Assembly: GCA_951813395.1 (NCBI GenBank) | Contig: OX638356.1 | Location: 2,740,501-2,804,500 of the forward strand | DNA length: 64,000 nucleotides | Source of the DNA: Longimicrobiales bacterium | Lineage (GTDB): Bacteria > Gemmatimonadota > Gemmatimonadetes > Longimicrobiales > Gaopeijiaceae | Reading direction: 5' to 3' | Translations under genes and position numbers: made by a program | Shown: in pieces, positions 9,015 through 18,366 of the stretch | Numbering within the stretch: position 1 is the first letter of the stretch | Layout: each line of letters begins with the position of its first letter | The notes under the pieces: model-generated | What the model was told of the DNA's origin: nothing | What the model saw: the letters and a program-made list of their open reading frames with translations, nothing else | The model's database searches: none

Positions 9015-9871
9015 TCCTCCGTCTCGAGCACATCGGGATGGTTGTTCGGGATCTGCACGATGCATGCGCCCGCTTCGAGCACACCCTGGGCCTTCGGGCG
9101 CAGGACTTCCGCGACGATCAGGGCCAGGGCATGCAGCTCGACGCCCGCATCCTCCTCGGCAACGAGTGCTGGCTGCACCTGGTGCAGAACTGGAATCCCG
9201 GGTCAAGAGTCAACCGCTTCCTCCGCGAACGCGGCGAGGGGCTGGAGCATATCGCGCTCGAGACCGACGACATCGAGGCCGACGTCGCGCATCTGCGCGA
9301 GATCGGTGTCGGCGTGTGGGAAGATCGGATCCTGGACGCCAACGACGGTTACGAGGCGTTCGTGTTTCCCGACAAGCTGCCCGGGCTGACCGTCGAGCTG
9401 ATCGAGTCGCACGAGCGCAGCTGGGTCTATCCGCCCGAGGCGGTGGGCAAGCCGGTTAGCACGTCGATGCAGGTTTCGCGGCTGCACCACATCGGCCTCT
9501 GCGTGAACGACCTGGACGATGCGCGCCGGCGTTTCGACCGGTATTTCGGGCTGGCCGCGCGGGACTTCGCCGCGGACGAGGGTCCGGCGATGCGCGAGGC
9601 TCATATCGACTTCGCCAACCGGTGCGCCCTGCGGTTGCTGGAGAGCAGGGATCCCGCGTCGCGGGCAGGCCGGTTCCCGCGGGAGCGGGGCGAGGGGCTG
9701 GAACACATCGCGATGGAAACGGGTAACCTGGAGAGTGACGTGGCCGGGTTGCGAGAGCGCGGCGTCCGCATCCTCGACCACACGATTCACGGGTTCGACG
9801 GGGGGATGGCGGCGTTCGTCCACCCGGACGAGTTGCCGGGGATGGCGGTGGGACTGGTGGAATTGACTTGA
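9011..9871 (+). CDS. Tandem VOC-superfamily protein (glyoxalase/dioxygenase fold)
   Basis: 286 residues made of two homologous VOC modules (about 3-135 and 155-286). They start LEHIGMVVRDL and LHHIGLCVNDL, and both contain RERGEGLEHIA followed by a terminal strand (GLTVELIE, GMAVGLVEL). The His near each start and the Glu at each end are the usual metal ligands. VOC pairs act as dioxygenases, epimerases or lyases on small acids and CoA esters. The nearest general resemblance is methylmalonyl-CoA epimerase or 4-hydroxyphenylpyruvate dioxygenase-like proteins, but length and motifs do not settle it. The start ATG overlaps the preceding stop (ATGA) and the stop overlaps the next start (TTGA), so translation of the three genes is probably coupled. 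Confidence 0.8.
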   Translation: MILRLEHIGMVVRDLHDACARFEHTLGLRAQDFRDDQGQGMQLDARILLGNECWLHLVQNWNPGSRVNRFLRERGEGLEHIALETDDIEADVAHLREIGVGVWEDRILDANDGYEAFVFPDKLPGLTVELIESHERSWVYPPEAVGKPVSTSMQVSRLHHIGLCVNDLDDARRRFDRYFGLAARDFAADEGPAMREAHIDFANRCALRLLESRDPASRAGRFPRERGEGLEHIAMETGNLESDVAGLRERGVRILDHTIHGFDGGMAAFVHPDELPGMAVGLVELT

Positions 9872-11157
9872 CCAGCCTGCAGACCGTCGCCTGGGGAGCG
9901 CGGGTCGCTCTCGGCCTGTTGCTGTGCATTCCGGCGCCGACCCGCACCCAGGAAGCCGACGGCACGATTCCTTGCGTCGACGGGATGGCCGGTGGCCATG
10001 CCTGCGATCGCGTGGACCTCTTGGGGCGTATGTCACGCGAGGAGTTGGGCGCCGTCGACACCGTCAAGCTCAACGACGTGTGGGGTTGGAGGGATCCGCG
10101 GGATGGCCGGGAGTATGCGCTGGTCGGGCGAATGGATGGAGTCGCCTTCGTCGAGGTGACCGATCCGCGCGATCCCGGCTACCTGGGAAGCCTGGCCGCG
10201 ACCGCGGGGAGCCGGATGACCATCTGGCGCGACATCAAGGTGTTCAGGGATCACGCATTCGTGGTGGCGGGCGGCACGGAGGGGCACGGGATGCAGGTGT
10301 TCGACCTGACCCGGCTCCGGGACGTGACCCAGCCACGCGACTTCGCGCCGAGCGCCGTGTACACCGGAGTCGAGTCCGCGATCAATGTGGCCATCAACGA
10401 GGAGACCGGGTTCGCGTACCTGACCGGTTCGACGGGCGAGGAGCCCTGCGGCGGCGGATTGCACATGGTGGACGTCCAGAATCCCGTCGACCCCGTCTTC
10501 GTAGGCTGCTTTGCCCACCCCAACACCGGTCGGCGGGGCACGGGAACCTCGCACGACACCCAGTGCGTGATCTACCACGGGCCCGACGAGGACTACGCCG
10601 GTCGCGAGATCTGCGTGAGTGCGAACGAAACGGCGGTGTCGGTCGCGGACGTGACGGACAAGGACAATCCCTTGGCGGTCGCCGACGCGGCGTATCCCGC
10701 CACGGCCTATGCGCATCAGGGCTGGCTCACGGAGGATCACCGCCATTTCTACATGGGCGATGAACTGGATGAAGTCCTGGGCCTCGTGGACGGCCAGCGC
10801 ACTCTGGTCTGGGACGTGACCGACCTGGACGAACCCATCCTGGTCGCCGAGTACACGGCCCCCAACGACGATCCGGAACACAACCTGTATGTCCGCGGCG
10901 ACCTGCTCTACCTGGCCACCAAACGGTCGGGCCTGCGTGTGCTGGACATCGGTGATCGCTTGAGGCCCGTCGAGGCGGGGTACTTCGACGCGGCTCCTGC
11001 AAGCGACGCGCCTCCGGACGATGCGGCGTCCACTGTTGCGGGTGCTTCCCGTTTCAACGGGGCCTGGAGCGTTTATCCCTTCCTTGAGAGCGGGAACGTG
11101 CTGGTGTCGACCCGGAGCGAAGGGTTGTTCGTGGTCCGTCCGCACGCGCGCCGGTGA
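9868..11157 (+). CDS. LVIVD-repeat, choice-of-anchor B family secreted protein
   Basis: 429 residues from a TTG start whose last bases form the stop of the VOC gene (TTGA). The N-terminus is a signal peptide (GLLLCIPAPTRTQ). The body carries LVIVD-type propeller repeats, seen in YALVGRMDGVAFVEVTDP, DHAFVVAGG, MQVFDLTRLRDV and GLRVLDIGD. It also has the highly conserved central block of the choice-of-anchor-B family, CFAHPNTGRR, SHDTQCVIYHGPDEDYAG and AYAHQGWLTEDHR. The function of the family is unknown; it is a surface or periplasmic beta-propeller. It is a tandem paralogue of the C-terminal half of the next gene. Confidence 0.85.
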   Translation: MTSLQTVAWGARVALGLLLCIPAPTRTQEADGTIPCVDGMAGGHACDRVDLLGRMSREELGAVDTVKLNDVWGWRDPRDGREYALVGRMDGVAFVEVTDPRDPGYLGSLAATAGSRMTIWRDIKVFRDHAFVVAGGTEGHGMQVFDLTRLRDVTQPRDFAPSAVYTGVESAINVAINEETGFAYLTGSTGEEPCGGGLHMVDVQNPVDPVFVGCFAHPNTGRRGTGTSHDTQCVIYHGPDEDYAGREICVSANETAVSVADVTDKDNPLAVADAAYPATAYAHQGWLTEDHRHFYMGDELDEVLGLVDGQRTLVWDVTDLDEPILVAEYTAPNDDPEHNLYVRGDLLYLATKRSGLRVLDIGDRLRPVEAGYFDAAPASDAPPDDAASTVAGASRFNGAWSVYPFLESGNVLVSTRSEGLFVVRPHARR

Positions 11158-11258
11158 CGGCTGCCCGAGGCAGCGGGGATTTCGCCCGCGGCCGCGGACA
11201 GTAGATTCCTTCGTAGTCGGCTGTCGCCGCCATTCGCTCGCCTTCCGGAGGGTTCCAA

Positions 11259-13622
11259 ATGCGTTTTCCGCGATTCGTTTCCGATCTGCTTGCCCGCGCA
11301 CCCTTCCCGGCGGCTCTGCGCGCGTCGGGTGTTCTCGCGCTCGGCGGACTGTGCGCGAACGCGCCGACACCGGTTGCGGCCCAGGCCTTCGGCGGGGCCG
11401 TGCTGGTGGTCGACGGTCAAGTCCTGGTCGGCGAATCCGCGCACGAGCGCGAGCCGGGGACCGTGCGTGGCTACGCCTTCGACGGCGAGTGGACCCAGGT
11501 CTGGTCGCTGCGCGCGCCGGAGCCCGCGGTGCGCGACGGCTTCGGCAGGGCTCTTGCCCGGTCCGGCGACCATTTGCTGGTCGGGGCGGATGGTGGAGAT
11601 GAAGGGCGGATCTACGTGTACAGCCTTGCGGAGGTCCTGACCGGGGATGGGGAGCCGATCCAGACGCTTGCCGGAACGGGTCTGGACAGCTTCGGCGCGT
11701 CGCTGATGGCTTCTGGACGCGAGATGATCTCCGTCGCGACGCGTGAAGGAGGTGGGCGCGTGTTTGCGACGTTTCGTCTGGCCGAGGACGGGATGTGGTC
11801 GCCAGGGGGCACAGTCGAATTGCCCGATGGCGTTGGAGACCGGTTCGACCTGGGCGACAACCTGCTTGCGAGCGCGAGCGCGACGGGCAGAGCGGCCCAT
11901 GTGTTCGAGCGTGACGCATCCGGGTCCTGGGGGCCGCCGACGGAGCTTGCCCCTCCTGACCCCGCCACCGCGGGATTCGTTGTGTTCGGCATATCGGTAG
12001 CCGTGGCCGGCGAGGAGGTCCTTGTCGGCCAGCTGACATTGGGAGACTCGCAGCAACCGGTCGTACACCGTTTTGCCAAAGCCGACGGCGCCTGGACGGC
12101 GATCGGCAAACTGTCGCCCGAGAACGAGGCCGGGCCGGGCTACGGGCAGTCGCTTGCCTCCGATGGAACCGCCTTGTTGGTAGGCGGTGCGTCACGCCTG
12201 TTCGCGTATGCCCGACGGGGCGACGATTGGACCCTGACCGGCGTCTCCGAGGTGTACGATGCCGGTGATGGCACGACCGTGATCGGCAGCCTGGAGTTGG
12301 TGTTCGGAGACAACATCGCCGCCTTCGGCAATCCCGCCGCCGACTTCGGGCTGGGTGCCGCGACCGTGTTCGTCGACAACTCCGGCGAGTGGACGCGCAG
12401 CGCGGTTCTCCAGGTCGACTACGCGCCCCTCCCCGCCATCAACGGTGGCGAAGTCGCCTGCGCCGACGGCGACGCCGCAGGCTATGACTGCGATCACGTG
12501 GACCTGCTCTCGTTCGTCCCGTGGGCAGAGCTGGGCGCGGGAAGGGGCGCGCGCCTGAACGACGTATGGGGCTGGACGGATCCGCTCGACGGGCGCGAGT
12601 ACGCGCTGGTCGGACGCATGGACGGGACCGCGTTCGTCGATGTTACCGACCCCTACAACCCGCGCTACCTGGGCAACCTGGCCAAGACCGAGGGCAGCCG
12701 GGCCAACAGCTGGCGCGACATGAAGGTCTTCAAGGATCATGCCTTCGTCGTTGCGGACGGAGCCGGCCAGCACGGGATGCAGATCTTCGACCTCACCGAA
12801 CTTCGGGACGTCACCGAGCCGCGCGAGTTCGAGGCGACCGCGATGTATGCCGGCATCGCGTCCTCCCACAACATCGCGATCAACGAGGAGACGGGCTTCG
12901 CCTATCTGGTGGGTTCGTCCGACGGCGGCGAGACCTGCGGGGGCGGGTCCCACATGGTCGACATCAACGATCCGGTCAATCCGGTCTTCGCCGGCTGCTT
13001 CGCCCACCCCAACACCGGGCGGCGCAACACCGGCAACTCGCACGACACCCAGTGCGTCATCTACCACGGACCCGATGAGGACTACGCCGGCCGCGAGATC
13101 TGCGTGAACTCCAACGAGACCGCGCTGTCCATAGCCGACGTGACCGACAAGGACAACCCGGTCGCCGTGGCCGCCGCCGACTACCCCAACGTGGCCTACG
13201 CGCATCAGGGCTGGCTCACGGAGGATCACCGCTATTTCTACTCGAACGACGAACTGGACGAGGTGGGGGGCCTGGTCGACGCCACGCGGACGCTGATCTG
13301 GGACCTCGCGGACCTCGACGACCCGCTTCTGCTCAGCGAGTACATGAACCCCACGCGGGCCACGGATCACAACATGTACGTGAAGGGCGACCGGCTCTAC
13401 ATGTCGAACAACCGCGCGGGACTGAGAGTGCTGGACATCAGCGATCCCGAGAACCCGACTGAACTCGGCTACTTCGACACCACGCCCTGGAGCGCGGACG
13501 AGGCCGGCTTCGACGGCACCTGGAGCGTCTACCCGTACTTCGAGAGCGGAAGCGTGCTGCTGTCGAGCCGCCGCGAGGGGCTGTTCATCGTGAGGCCGCG
13601 CGCCCGGCGCCTGATCCCCTGA
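11259..13622 (+). CDS. Choice-of-anchor B LVIVD protein with extra N-terminal FG-GAP-like propeller
   Basis: 787 residues with a Sec signal (cut near VAAQAF). Residues ~45-380 hold repeated units of the kind GDHLLVGADGGDEGRIYVY and FGASLMASG, an FG-GAP/integrin-like seven-bladed propeller. Residues ~390-787 repeat, block for block, the LVIVD protein encoded just upstream (YALVGRMDGTAFVDVTDP, CFAHPNTGRRNTGNSHDTQC, AYAHQGWLTEDHRYF). The gene appears to have arisen by duplication plus fusion with a second propeller. Likely a large extracytoplasmic scaffold or binding protein. ATG 11259 follows a GGAGGG ribosome site. A 101-bp gap before it holds a small CTGCC/GGCAG hairpin but no T-run. Confidence 0.85.
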   Translation: MRFPRFVSDLLARAPFPAALRASGVLALGGLCANAPTPVAAQAFGGAVLVVDGQVLVGESAHEREPGTVRGYAFDGEWTQVWSLRAPEPAVRDGFGRALARSGDHLLVGADGGDEGRIYVYSLAEVLTGDGEPIQTLAGTGLDSFGASLMASGREMISVATREGGGRVFATFRLAEDGMWSPGGTVELPDGVGDRFDLGDNLLASASATGRAAHVFERDASGSWGPPTELAPPDPATAGFVVFGISVAVAGEEVLVGQLTLGDSQQPVVHRFAKADGAWTAIGKLSPENEAGPGYGQSLASDGTALLVGGASRLFAYARRGDDWTLTGVSEVYDAGDGTTVIGSLELVFGDNIAAFGNPAADFGLGAATVFVDNSGEWTRSAVLQVDYAPLPAINGGEVACADGDAAGYDCDHVDLLSFVPWAELGAGRGARLNDVWGWTDPLDGREYALVGRMDGTAFVDVTDPYNPRYLGNLAKTEGSRANSWRDMKVFKDHAFVVADGAGQHGMQIFDLTELRDVTEPREFEATAMYAGIASSHNIAINEETGFAYLVGSSDGGETCGGGSHMVDINDPVNPVFAGCFAHPNTGRRNTGNSHDTQCVIYHGPDEDYAGREICVNSNETALSIADVTDKDNPVAVAAADYPNVAYAHQGWLTEDHRYFYSNDELDEVGGLVDATRTLIWDLADLDDPLLLSEYMNPTRATDHNMYVKGDRLYMSNNRAGLRVLDISDPENPTELGYFDTTPWSADEAGFDGTWSVYPYFESGSVLLSSRREGLFIVRPRARRLIP

Positions 13623-14764
13623 CCTACCACCTCGACGACGGGGTCGCGGTCGAGCGCTTCACCGAACCGTCGCTCAGGGCGTTCGCCGAAACGGTGCTGC
13701 GGGCGCTGGGCGCGACGGAGGAGGAGGCGCGCATCAACGCCGACGGCGTGATCACCGCGTCATTGTGGTGGCATCCCGGACAGGGACAGGGGCTCGAGAA
13801 GCTGTTTCGCTACGCTCGGCGGATGCGAAACGGCGGGATCCGGCCGAATGCCGAGATGTCATGGGTGCGGGAGTCGGCCGCGACGGCCCTGCTCGACGCC
13901 GGCAAGGGACTGGGGTACGTGGCGGCGCGCCGTGCGATGGACCGCGCGATCGAGATCGCGCGCCAAAGCGGCATTGCGATGGTGGCGGTGCGGCACAGCA
14001 ACCACTTCGGGATCGCGGGCTATCACGCCAAGCGCGCGGCCGACGCGGGCCTGATCGGGATCGCCATGACCAACGCGGGCGCGGAAATGGCTCCGTGGGG
14101 CGCCACGCGGCCGGTGCTGGGCACCAACCCCTGGGGAATCGCGGTACCACGCGGGGGGCGCGATCCCATCGTTCTCGACATGGCGCTGACCCAGTCCGGT
14201 AAGGGTATGATGCGGTGGCTGGAACGCGCCGGGCTGGCGATGCCCGATCACTGGGCGCTCACCCCCGACGGCGCCCGCACCACCGACCCCACCGCGGCGA
14301 TGGACGGTCCCATGCTCCCGATCGGCGACTACAAGGGCTACGGGCTCAGCCTCGTCACCGACATCCTCACCGGTGTCTTGACGGGCTCGCTCTTCGGGAG
14401 GCAGGTATTCCAGGATGATCTCGACTACGACGTCGCCCACACGATGATCGCGATCGACACGGACGCGTTCATGCCGAAGCCGCAATTCGATGAGCGGCTG
14501 GAGGCGCTGGTCGCGGAGGTGCTGGCAGCGCCGCCGATCGACCCTGACCGCCCCGTGCAGCTTCCCGGTGCAGCCGAGCAGCGGCGTGCGCGGGAACGGT
14601 CGCGGCGCGGGATCCCGGTCGACCGCAAGACGGTGGCGGGGCTGCGCGAACTCGCCGCCGAGTTGGGGGTGCCGTGGTCGTTCCGTGCGGTACAAGCCAC
14701 CGTGTCACCACGCGGGGATGTGCCGGGCGGTCACCGCGACGAATCGCAACCGATGGAGGAATGA
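13619..14764 (+). CDS. Ldh-family (malate/L-lactate/ureidoglycolate) dehydrogenase, probable CTG start
   Basis: NAD(P)-dependent oxidoreductase of the Ldh_2 family (fold unrelated to classic MDH/LDH), which oxidises malate, L-lactate, ureidoglycolate or sulfolactate. Visible motifs are RHSNHFGIAGYHAKRA (catalytic His region), LGTNPWGIAVP, PIVLDMALTQSGKG and GDYKGYGLSLVTDIL. The first in-frame ATG/GTG/TTG is GTG 13694, which would cut off conserved N-terminal sequence (VERFTEPSLRAFAETVLRALG). The only near-cognate start that keeps it is CTG 13619, which overlaps the upstream stop as CTGA, the same arrangement as the ATGA/TTGA overlaps before it. The 381-residue product fits the family's usual size. 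The 3' end overlaps the next start (ATGA). Family certain, start inferred. Confidence 0.85.
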   Translation: MTYHLDDGVAVERFTEPSLRAFAETVLRALGATEEEARINADGVITASLWWHPGQGQGLEKLFRYARRMRNGGIRPNAEMSWVRESAATALLDAGKGLGYVAARRAMDRAIEIARQSGIAMVAVRHSNHFGIAGYHAKRAADAGLIGIAMTNAGAEMAPWGATRPVLGTNPWGIAVPRGGRDPIVLDMALTQSGKGMMRWLERAGLAMPDHWALTPDGARTTDPTAAMDGPMLPIGDYKGYGLSLVTDILTGVLTGSLFGRQVFQDDLDYDVAHTMIAIDTDAFMPKPQFDERLEALVAEVLAAPPIDPDRPVQLPGAAEQRRARERSRRGIPVDRKTVAGLRELAAELGVPWSFRAVQATVSPRGDVPGGHRDESQPMEE

Positions 14765-15780
14765 TGCCGGACGTGTTCTCGGTTGGGACGGCCAGGGCGG
14801 CCAGCGGTACGCACGCCAGAGGCGCGATCCCGGTGGGTCTCGACCCCTCCGGGCGGATGCGCGAGATCCCGGTCCTGATCTGCCGGGGTGAGGCGGACGG
14901 TCCTGTCCTCTGGATCAATGGAGCGACGCATGGAGATGAGCCCGAGGGCGCGCTGTCCATTTTCAAGCTCTTCGAGGACCTGCGGCCGGACGAGCTGCGC
15001 GGGACGGTGGTCGGCGTTCCGGCCATGAACGTCCCCGCGTTCGAGGCCGGGAAGCGCGGCGATCCGCTGGACACGTTTTCGCACGACATGAACCGGATTT
15101 ATCCCGGCAGCGCCGACGGCTACCCTACCGAGCGGGCGGCGTGGGCGCACTGGGAGGCGATGCGCGACGCCTGCGACCTGCAGATCGCGATCCACTCCGG
15201 CGGCGAGCACTCGTACCTGGCCCACATGATCTTCGCGGCCGACAATCCGCCCAGCCTGGAGCTCGCGGCGGCGATGGGTCCGCAGTGGGACCTGGTGTTT
15301 CGGAGCGGTGTCGGCGGCGCCAACCCGTCGTCGAAGATCGCCGAGCGCGGCAAGGCGGGGATCACCGTCGAACTCGGCGGCAACTGTCGCACGCTGACCG
15401 CGGATTTTCATGCGGTGGCTGAGGATTTGGCGGGAAGCTACGCGAACGTAATGCGGCACTATGGCATGCTCGACGGCCACGCGCGCTACGCGGGGCGCCT
15501 GCGGATGGGCCACCAACGGGCGCTGCTGGCGCCTGCCTCCGGAATGTGGGTCGGAAGCGCGGACGTGCCCTTCGAAACGGAGATTCCCGCCGGGACGCCG
15601 CTGGGGCGCGTTTACGATCTCTACGGCGACGTTCAGGCCGAGGTCGTCGCACCCGCCGACGGGGTCGTGTTCGGGCTGCGCTCCCGTCCGTCCGTGCTGG
15701 CGGGCGAGTGGTGCTGCTTCTTCGGGATTATCGAGGAGGTGCGGGAGAACCGGCCTGCTACGGCAGCGTCGCCGGGCTGA
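14761..15780 (+). CDS. Succinylglutamate desuccinylase/aspartoacylase-family zinc amidohydrolase
   Basis: 339 residues from ATG 14761, which overlaps the previous stop. It belongs to the AstE/AspA family of M14-like zinc carboxypeptidase folds that remove acyl groups from N-acyl amino acids. NGATHGDEPEG gives the first zinc ligands (His, Glu), SHDMNRIYPG is the substrate Arg/Asn block, and LQIAIHSGG supplies the third zinc His. KAGITVELGGN and a C-terminal beta domain (IPAGTPLGRVYDLYGD) follow. It may deacylate N-acylated or cyclic products made by neighbouring amidohydrolases. Its last 23 bp overlap, tail to tail, the hydantoinase gene on the other strand. Confidence 0.82.
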   Translation: MMPDVFSVGTARAASGTHARGAIPVGLDPSGRMREIPVLICRGEADGPVLWINGATHGDEPEGALSIFKLFEDLRPDELRGTVVGVPAMNVPAFEAGKRGDPLDTFSHDMNRIYPGSADGYPTERAAWAHWEAMRDACDLQIAIHSGGEHSYLAHMIFAADNPPSLELAAAMGPQWDLVFRSGVGGANPSSKIAERGKAGITVELGGNCRTLTADFHAVAEDLAGSYANVMRHYGMLDGHARYAGRLRMGHQRALLAPASGMWVGSADVPFETEIPAGTPLGRVYDLYGDVQAEVVAPADGVVFGLRSRPSVLAGEWCCFFGIIEEVRENRPATAASPG

Positions 15781-17191
15781 TCGCGCTGCGGGCCGCCCGC
15801 CTGCCCCTGCCCCGCTCGGCCACCGCCTCGCCCCCGTCCACGATCACTTCGCCGCGTGACAGGGTCCAGGTGGGGAAGCCGCTGACTCGCATCCCCTGAA
15901 ACGGACTGTAGTCCACGGCCGAGTGGAGCGCCGCCGCGTCGATCACGACCTCGGCATCCGGATCGACCACGATCAGGTCGCCGTCCGCGCCCACGTCGAG
16001 CGTGCCCTTGCGCGGATGGAGGCCGAAGATGCGCGCCGGGTTTGTGGCGGCAAGCTCCACGAACCGCTGCGGCGAGATCCGACCGGTCTTGACGCCGTAG
16101 GTGAACAGCAGGGGCAGCCGGGTCTCGATGCCCGGCAGGCCGTTCGGAATGCGGGTGAAGTTGCCGCGCCCCGTCGTCTTCTGGTCGTGGTACCGGAAGG
16201 GCGCGTGATCCGAGGATACCTGCTGAATCGAACCGGCTTCGAGCGCGGTCCACAGCGCATCGCGATGGTCGACGGTTCGCATCGGGGGGCTGCAGACGAA
16301 CTTCGCCACCTCGAACCCGCCCTCGGCGTCGTAGACCGAGTCATCGAGGACGAGGTACTGCGGACAGGTCTCGGCAACCACCGGGGCCCCCGCGGCCCGG
16401 GCCTCGGCGACGTGCCGCGCCGCGCCCGCCGACGTCACGTGCGCAATACACAGGGGCGCGTCGACGAGTCGGGCCAGCATGATGGCCCGCTGCGTCGCCT
16501 CGGCCTCTACCTCCGGCGGCCGGCTGGGGGCATGGAACGCGGGGCCGGTCTTGCCGGCCGCAAGGTGACGCTCGATCAGCCAGGTGACGGCGCAATCGTT
16601 CTCGCAGTGGGCATACACAAGCCCCCCGTTGGCGCCGCCGACCTCCAGCAGCCGCAACAGCCCGGCATCGTCGACGATCTTGTCTCCGTAGGTCATGTAA
16701 ACCTTGAAGGATGGAAACCCATCTTCAATCAGAACAGGTATTTCATCCATCACTTCCTCACGTACGTCCGTAACGATGGTGTGGAAGCTGTAGTCGATGA
16801 TGGCGTCGGGTTCGATCTCGGCGAGACGGCGGTCGCGGGCGTGCAGCATCGACTCGCCGCGGCGCTGGAGGGAGAAGTCGACTATTGCGGTGACGCCCCC
16901 GCACGCGGCCGCGACCGTGCCCGTGTGAAAGTCGTCGGCGGTGGTGATTCCGAGCCGGTCGATGGGATGGGCGAGGTGCGTGTGCGTGTCGATCCCGCCG
17001 GGCATCACCCAGTGGCCGCGCGCGTCGAGGATGCGGGCACCGCGACGCTCGAACGTCTGGTGGTCGAACCCGCCGCCGGACGGCGAATCCGGCACGATCG
17101 CCGCGATGCGCCCCTCCTCGATGAGCACGTCGGCGCGCTCCATGCGGTCGGCGGTGACGATCGTGCCGCCCTTGATGAGGATATCGGTCAT
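15758..17191 (-). CDS. Dihydropyrimidinase/D-hydantoinase
   Basis: 477 residues from ATG 17191, which overlaps the upstream aminotransferase stop (ATGA). Cyclic-amidohydrolase TIM barrel with a binuclear zinc site: DTHTHLAHP (His70, His72), the lysine to be carboxylated in FPSFKVYMTYG (Lys163), YAHCEND, LCIAHVTSAG and the Asp in VSSDHAPF. The enzyme opens hydantoins, dihydropyrimidines or related cyclic ureides to N-carbamoyl acids. As last gene of a six-gene minus-strand operon with aminotransferase, dehydrogenases and a membrane protein, it probably serves breakdown of a cyclised or N-carbamoylated amino acid. Allantoinase or another ureide hydrolase remains possible. Confidence 0.87.
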   Translation of the reverse strand: MTDILIKGGTIVTADRMERADVLIEEGRIAAIVPDSPSGGGFDHQTFERRGARILDARGHWVMPGGIDTHTHLAHPIDRLGITTADDFHTGTVAAACGGVTAIVDFSLQRRGESMLHARDRRLAEIEPDAIIDYSFHTIVTDVREEVMDEIPVLIEDGFPSFKVYMTYGDKIVDDAGLLRLLEVGGANGGLVYAHCENDCAVTWLIERHLAAGKTGPAFHAPSRPPEVEAEATQRAIMLARLVDAPLCIAHVTSAGAARHVAEARAAGAPVVAETCPQYLVLDDSVYDAEGGFEVAKFVCSPPMRTVDHRDALWTALEAGSIQQVSSDHAPFRYHDQKTTGRGNFTRIPNGLPGIETRLPLLFTYGVKTGRISPQRFVELAATNPARIFGLHPRKGTLDVGADGDLIVVDPDAEVVIDAAALHSAVDYSPFQGMRVSGFPTWTLSRGEVIVDGGEAVAERGRGRRAARSAISPATLP

Positions 17192-18366
17192 GGCTCCAGC
17201 TTGTTGGTGAAGTCTTCGATTCGTTCCATCGCCTCGTGGATCCGTGCCTCCGGGGCGAGCAGCGAGACGCGCACCCAGCCGCGCCACCGCTCCCCGAAGG
17301 AGTTCCCCGGGAACATGAGCACGCCCGCTTCGTCGAGCAGCCGGTAGCAGAATGTCTCGGCGTCCATGCCCCAGCGGGAAACATCGGCCCACATGAACAG
17401 CCCTCCCCCGTGCGGGCCGTGTGGAATGCCCGCCCGCGCGAATCCGGCCATCAGGGCGCGGCGCCTGGCCCGGTAGCGCGACTGGAAGGCCGGGCGCGGA
17501 TCGGGGTCCGCGTCGAGCGCGGCGAGCGCAGCGTACTGCGAGAACGACGGGCAGGGGCCCGAGGTCGTGCTCTTGATCGCCTCGACGGCATCGATGAACG
17601 CGGCCGGCCCGATCAGGTAGCCCACCCGGAAGCCCGTCATCGCGTAGGCTTTGGAGAAGCCCGAGAGCACCACGCCCCGGTTGCGGGCGCCCTCGGCGGA
17701 CAGGAAGGAGAGGAAGGGTTCGTCGCCGAACACGACATCCTCGTAGATCTCGTCGGAGAGAACGACAAGGCCGAGCTCGGCGGCGGCCCGCGCGATCGCG
17801 TGCACGCCGGCGGGCGCGACGCAGGAGCCGGTGGGGTTGGAGGGATTGACGAAGACGAGAATCCTTGCACCCCGGGCCCTCTGTCGCAGATCGTCGCCGT
17901 CCAGGTGGAACGGCAGATCTCCGCCCGTGGGAACGGGCACGATCTCGCCGCCCGCGACCCCGATCGCCTGGTCGTACGAGCTGTAGCGCGGGTCCTGGCA
18001 GGCAACCCGGTCACCCGGGTCGACCAGGGCCAGCATGGCCAGGAACAGCCCCTCCTGGGCACCGTTCGTGATGGCGATCTCGGTGGCGGGGTCCACCGCC
18101 ACTCCGCGCTCGCGGGCGTAGCGCGCGGCGATGCCCTCGCGTAGCGACCGCAGGCCTCGCACCGGACCCGGACCGTCGCGGGGTGCTCCGGCCGCGAAGC
18201 GGGCGAGGCCGCCCTCGATGATGGCGGCGGGTGTGTCGAGATCGGGGTCGCCGCGTCCCAGCGAGATGACGTCGGAGCGGGCACGCGCCAGGGCCATCAT
18301 CCGGTAGCGGAGCGAGGTGGCCCGTTCTCCCTTGCGACGGGCGGCGCGGCCGGCGTCGGGTTTCAC
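17188..18366 (-). CDS. PLP-dependent class I/II aminotransferase
   Basis: 392 residues from GTG 18366, which overlaps the stop of the gene before it (GTGA). Fold type I aminotransferase with all hallmarks: ISLGRGDPDLDTP near the start, ITNGAQEGLFLAML, VFVNPSNPTGSCV, LSDEIYEDVVF (PLP-binding Asp and Tyr) and the Schiff-base lysine in [17 protein letters not shown], then WVRVSLLAPE with the substrate-carboxylate Arg. It resembles aspartate/aromatic aminotransferases, and a similar enzyme lies at 26624-27808. The preceding, translationally coupled gene encodes a shortened, lysine-less relative, an unusual pairing. Confidence 0.9.
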   Translation of the reverse strand: MKPDAGRAARRKGERATSLRYRMMALARARSDVISLGRGDPDLDTPAAIIEGGLARFAAGAPRDGPGPVRGLRSLREGIAARYARERGVAVDPATEIAITNGAQEGLFLAMLALVDPGDRVACQDPRYSSYDQAIGVAGGEIVPVPTGGDLPFHLDGDDLRQRARGARILVFVNPSNPTGSCVAPAGVHAIARAAAELGLVVLSDEIYEDVVFGDEPFLSFLSAEGARNRGVVLSGFSKAYAMTGFRVGYLIGPAAFIDAVEAIKSTTSGPCPSFSQYAALAALDADPDPRPAFQSRYRARRRALMAGFARAGIPHGPHGGGLFMWADVSRWGMDAETFCYRLLDEAGVLMFPGNSFGERWRGWVRVSLLAPEARIHEAMERIEDFTNKLEP

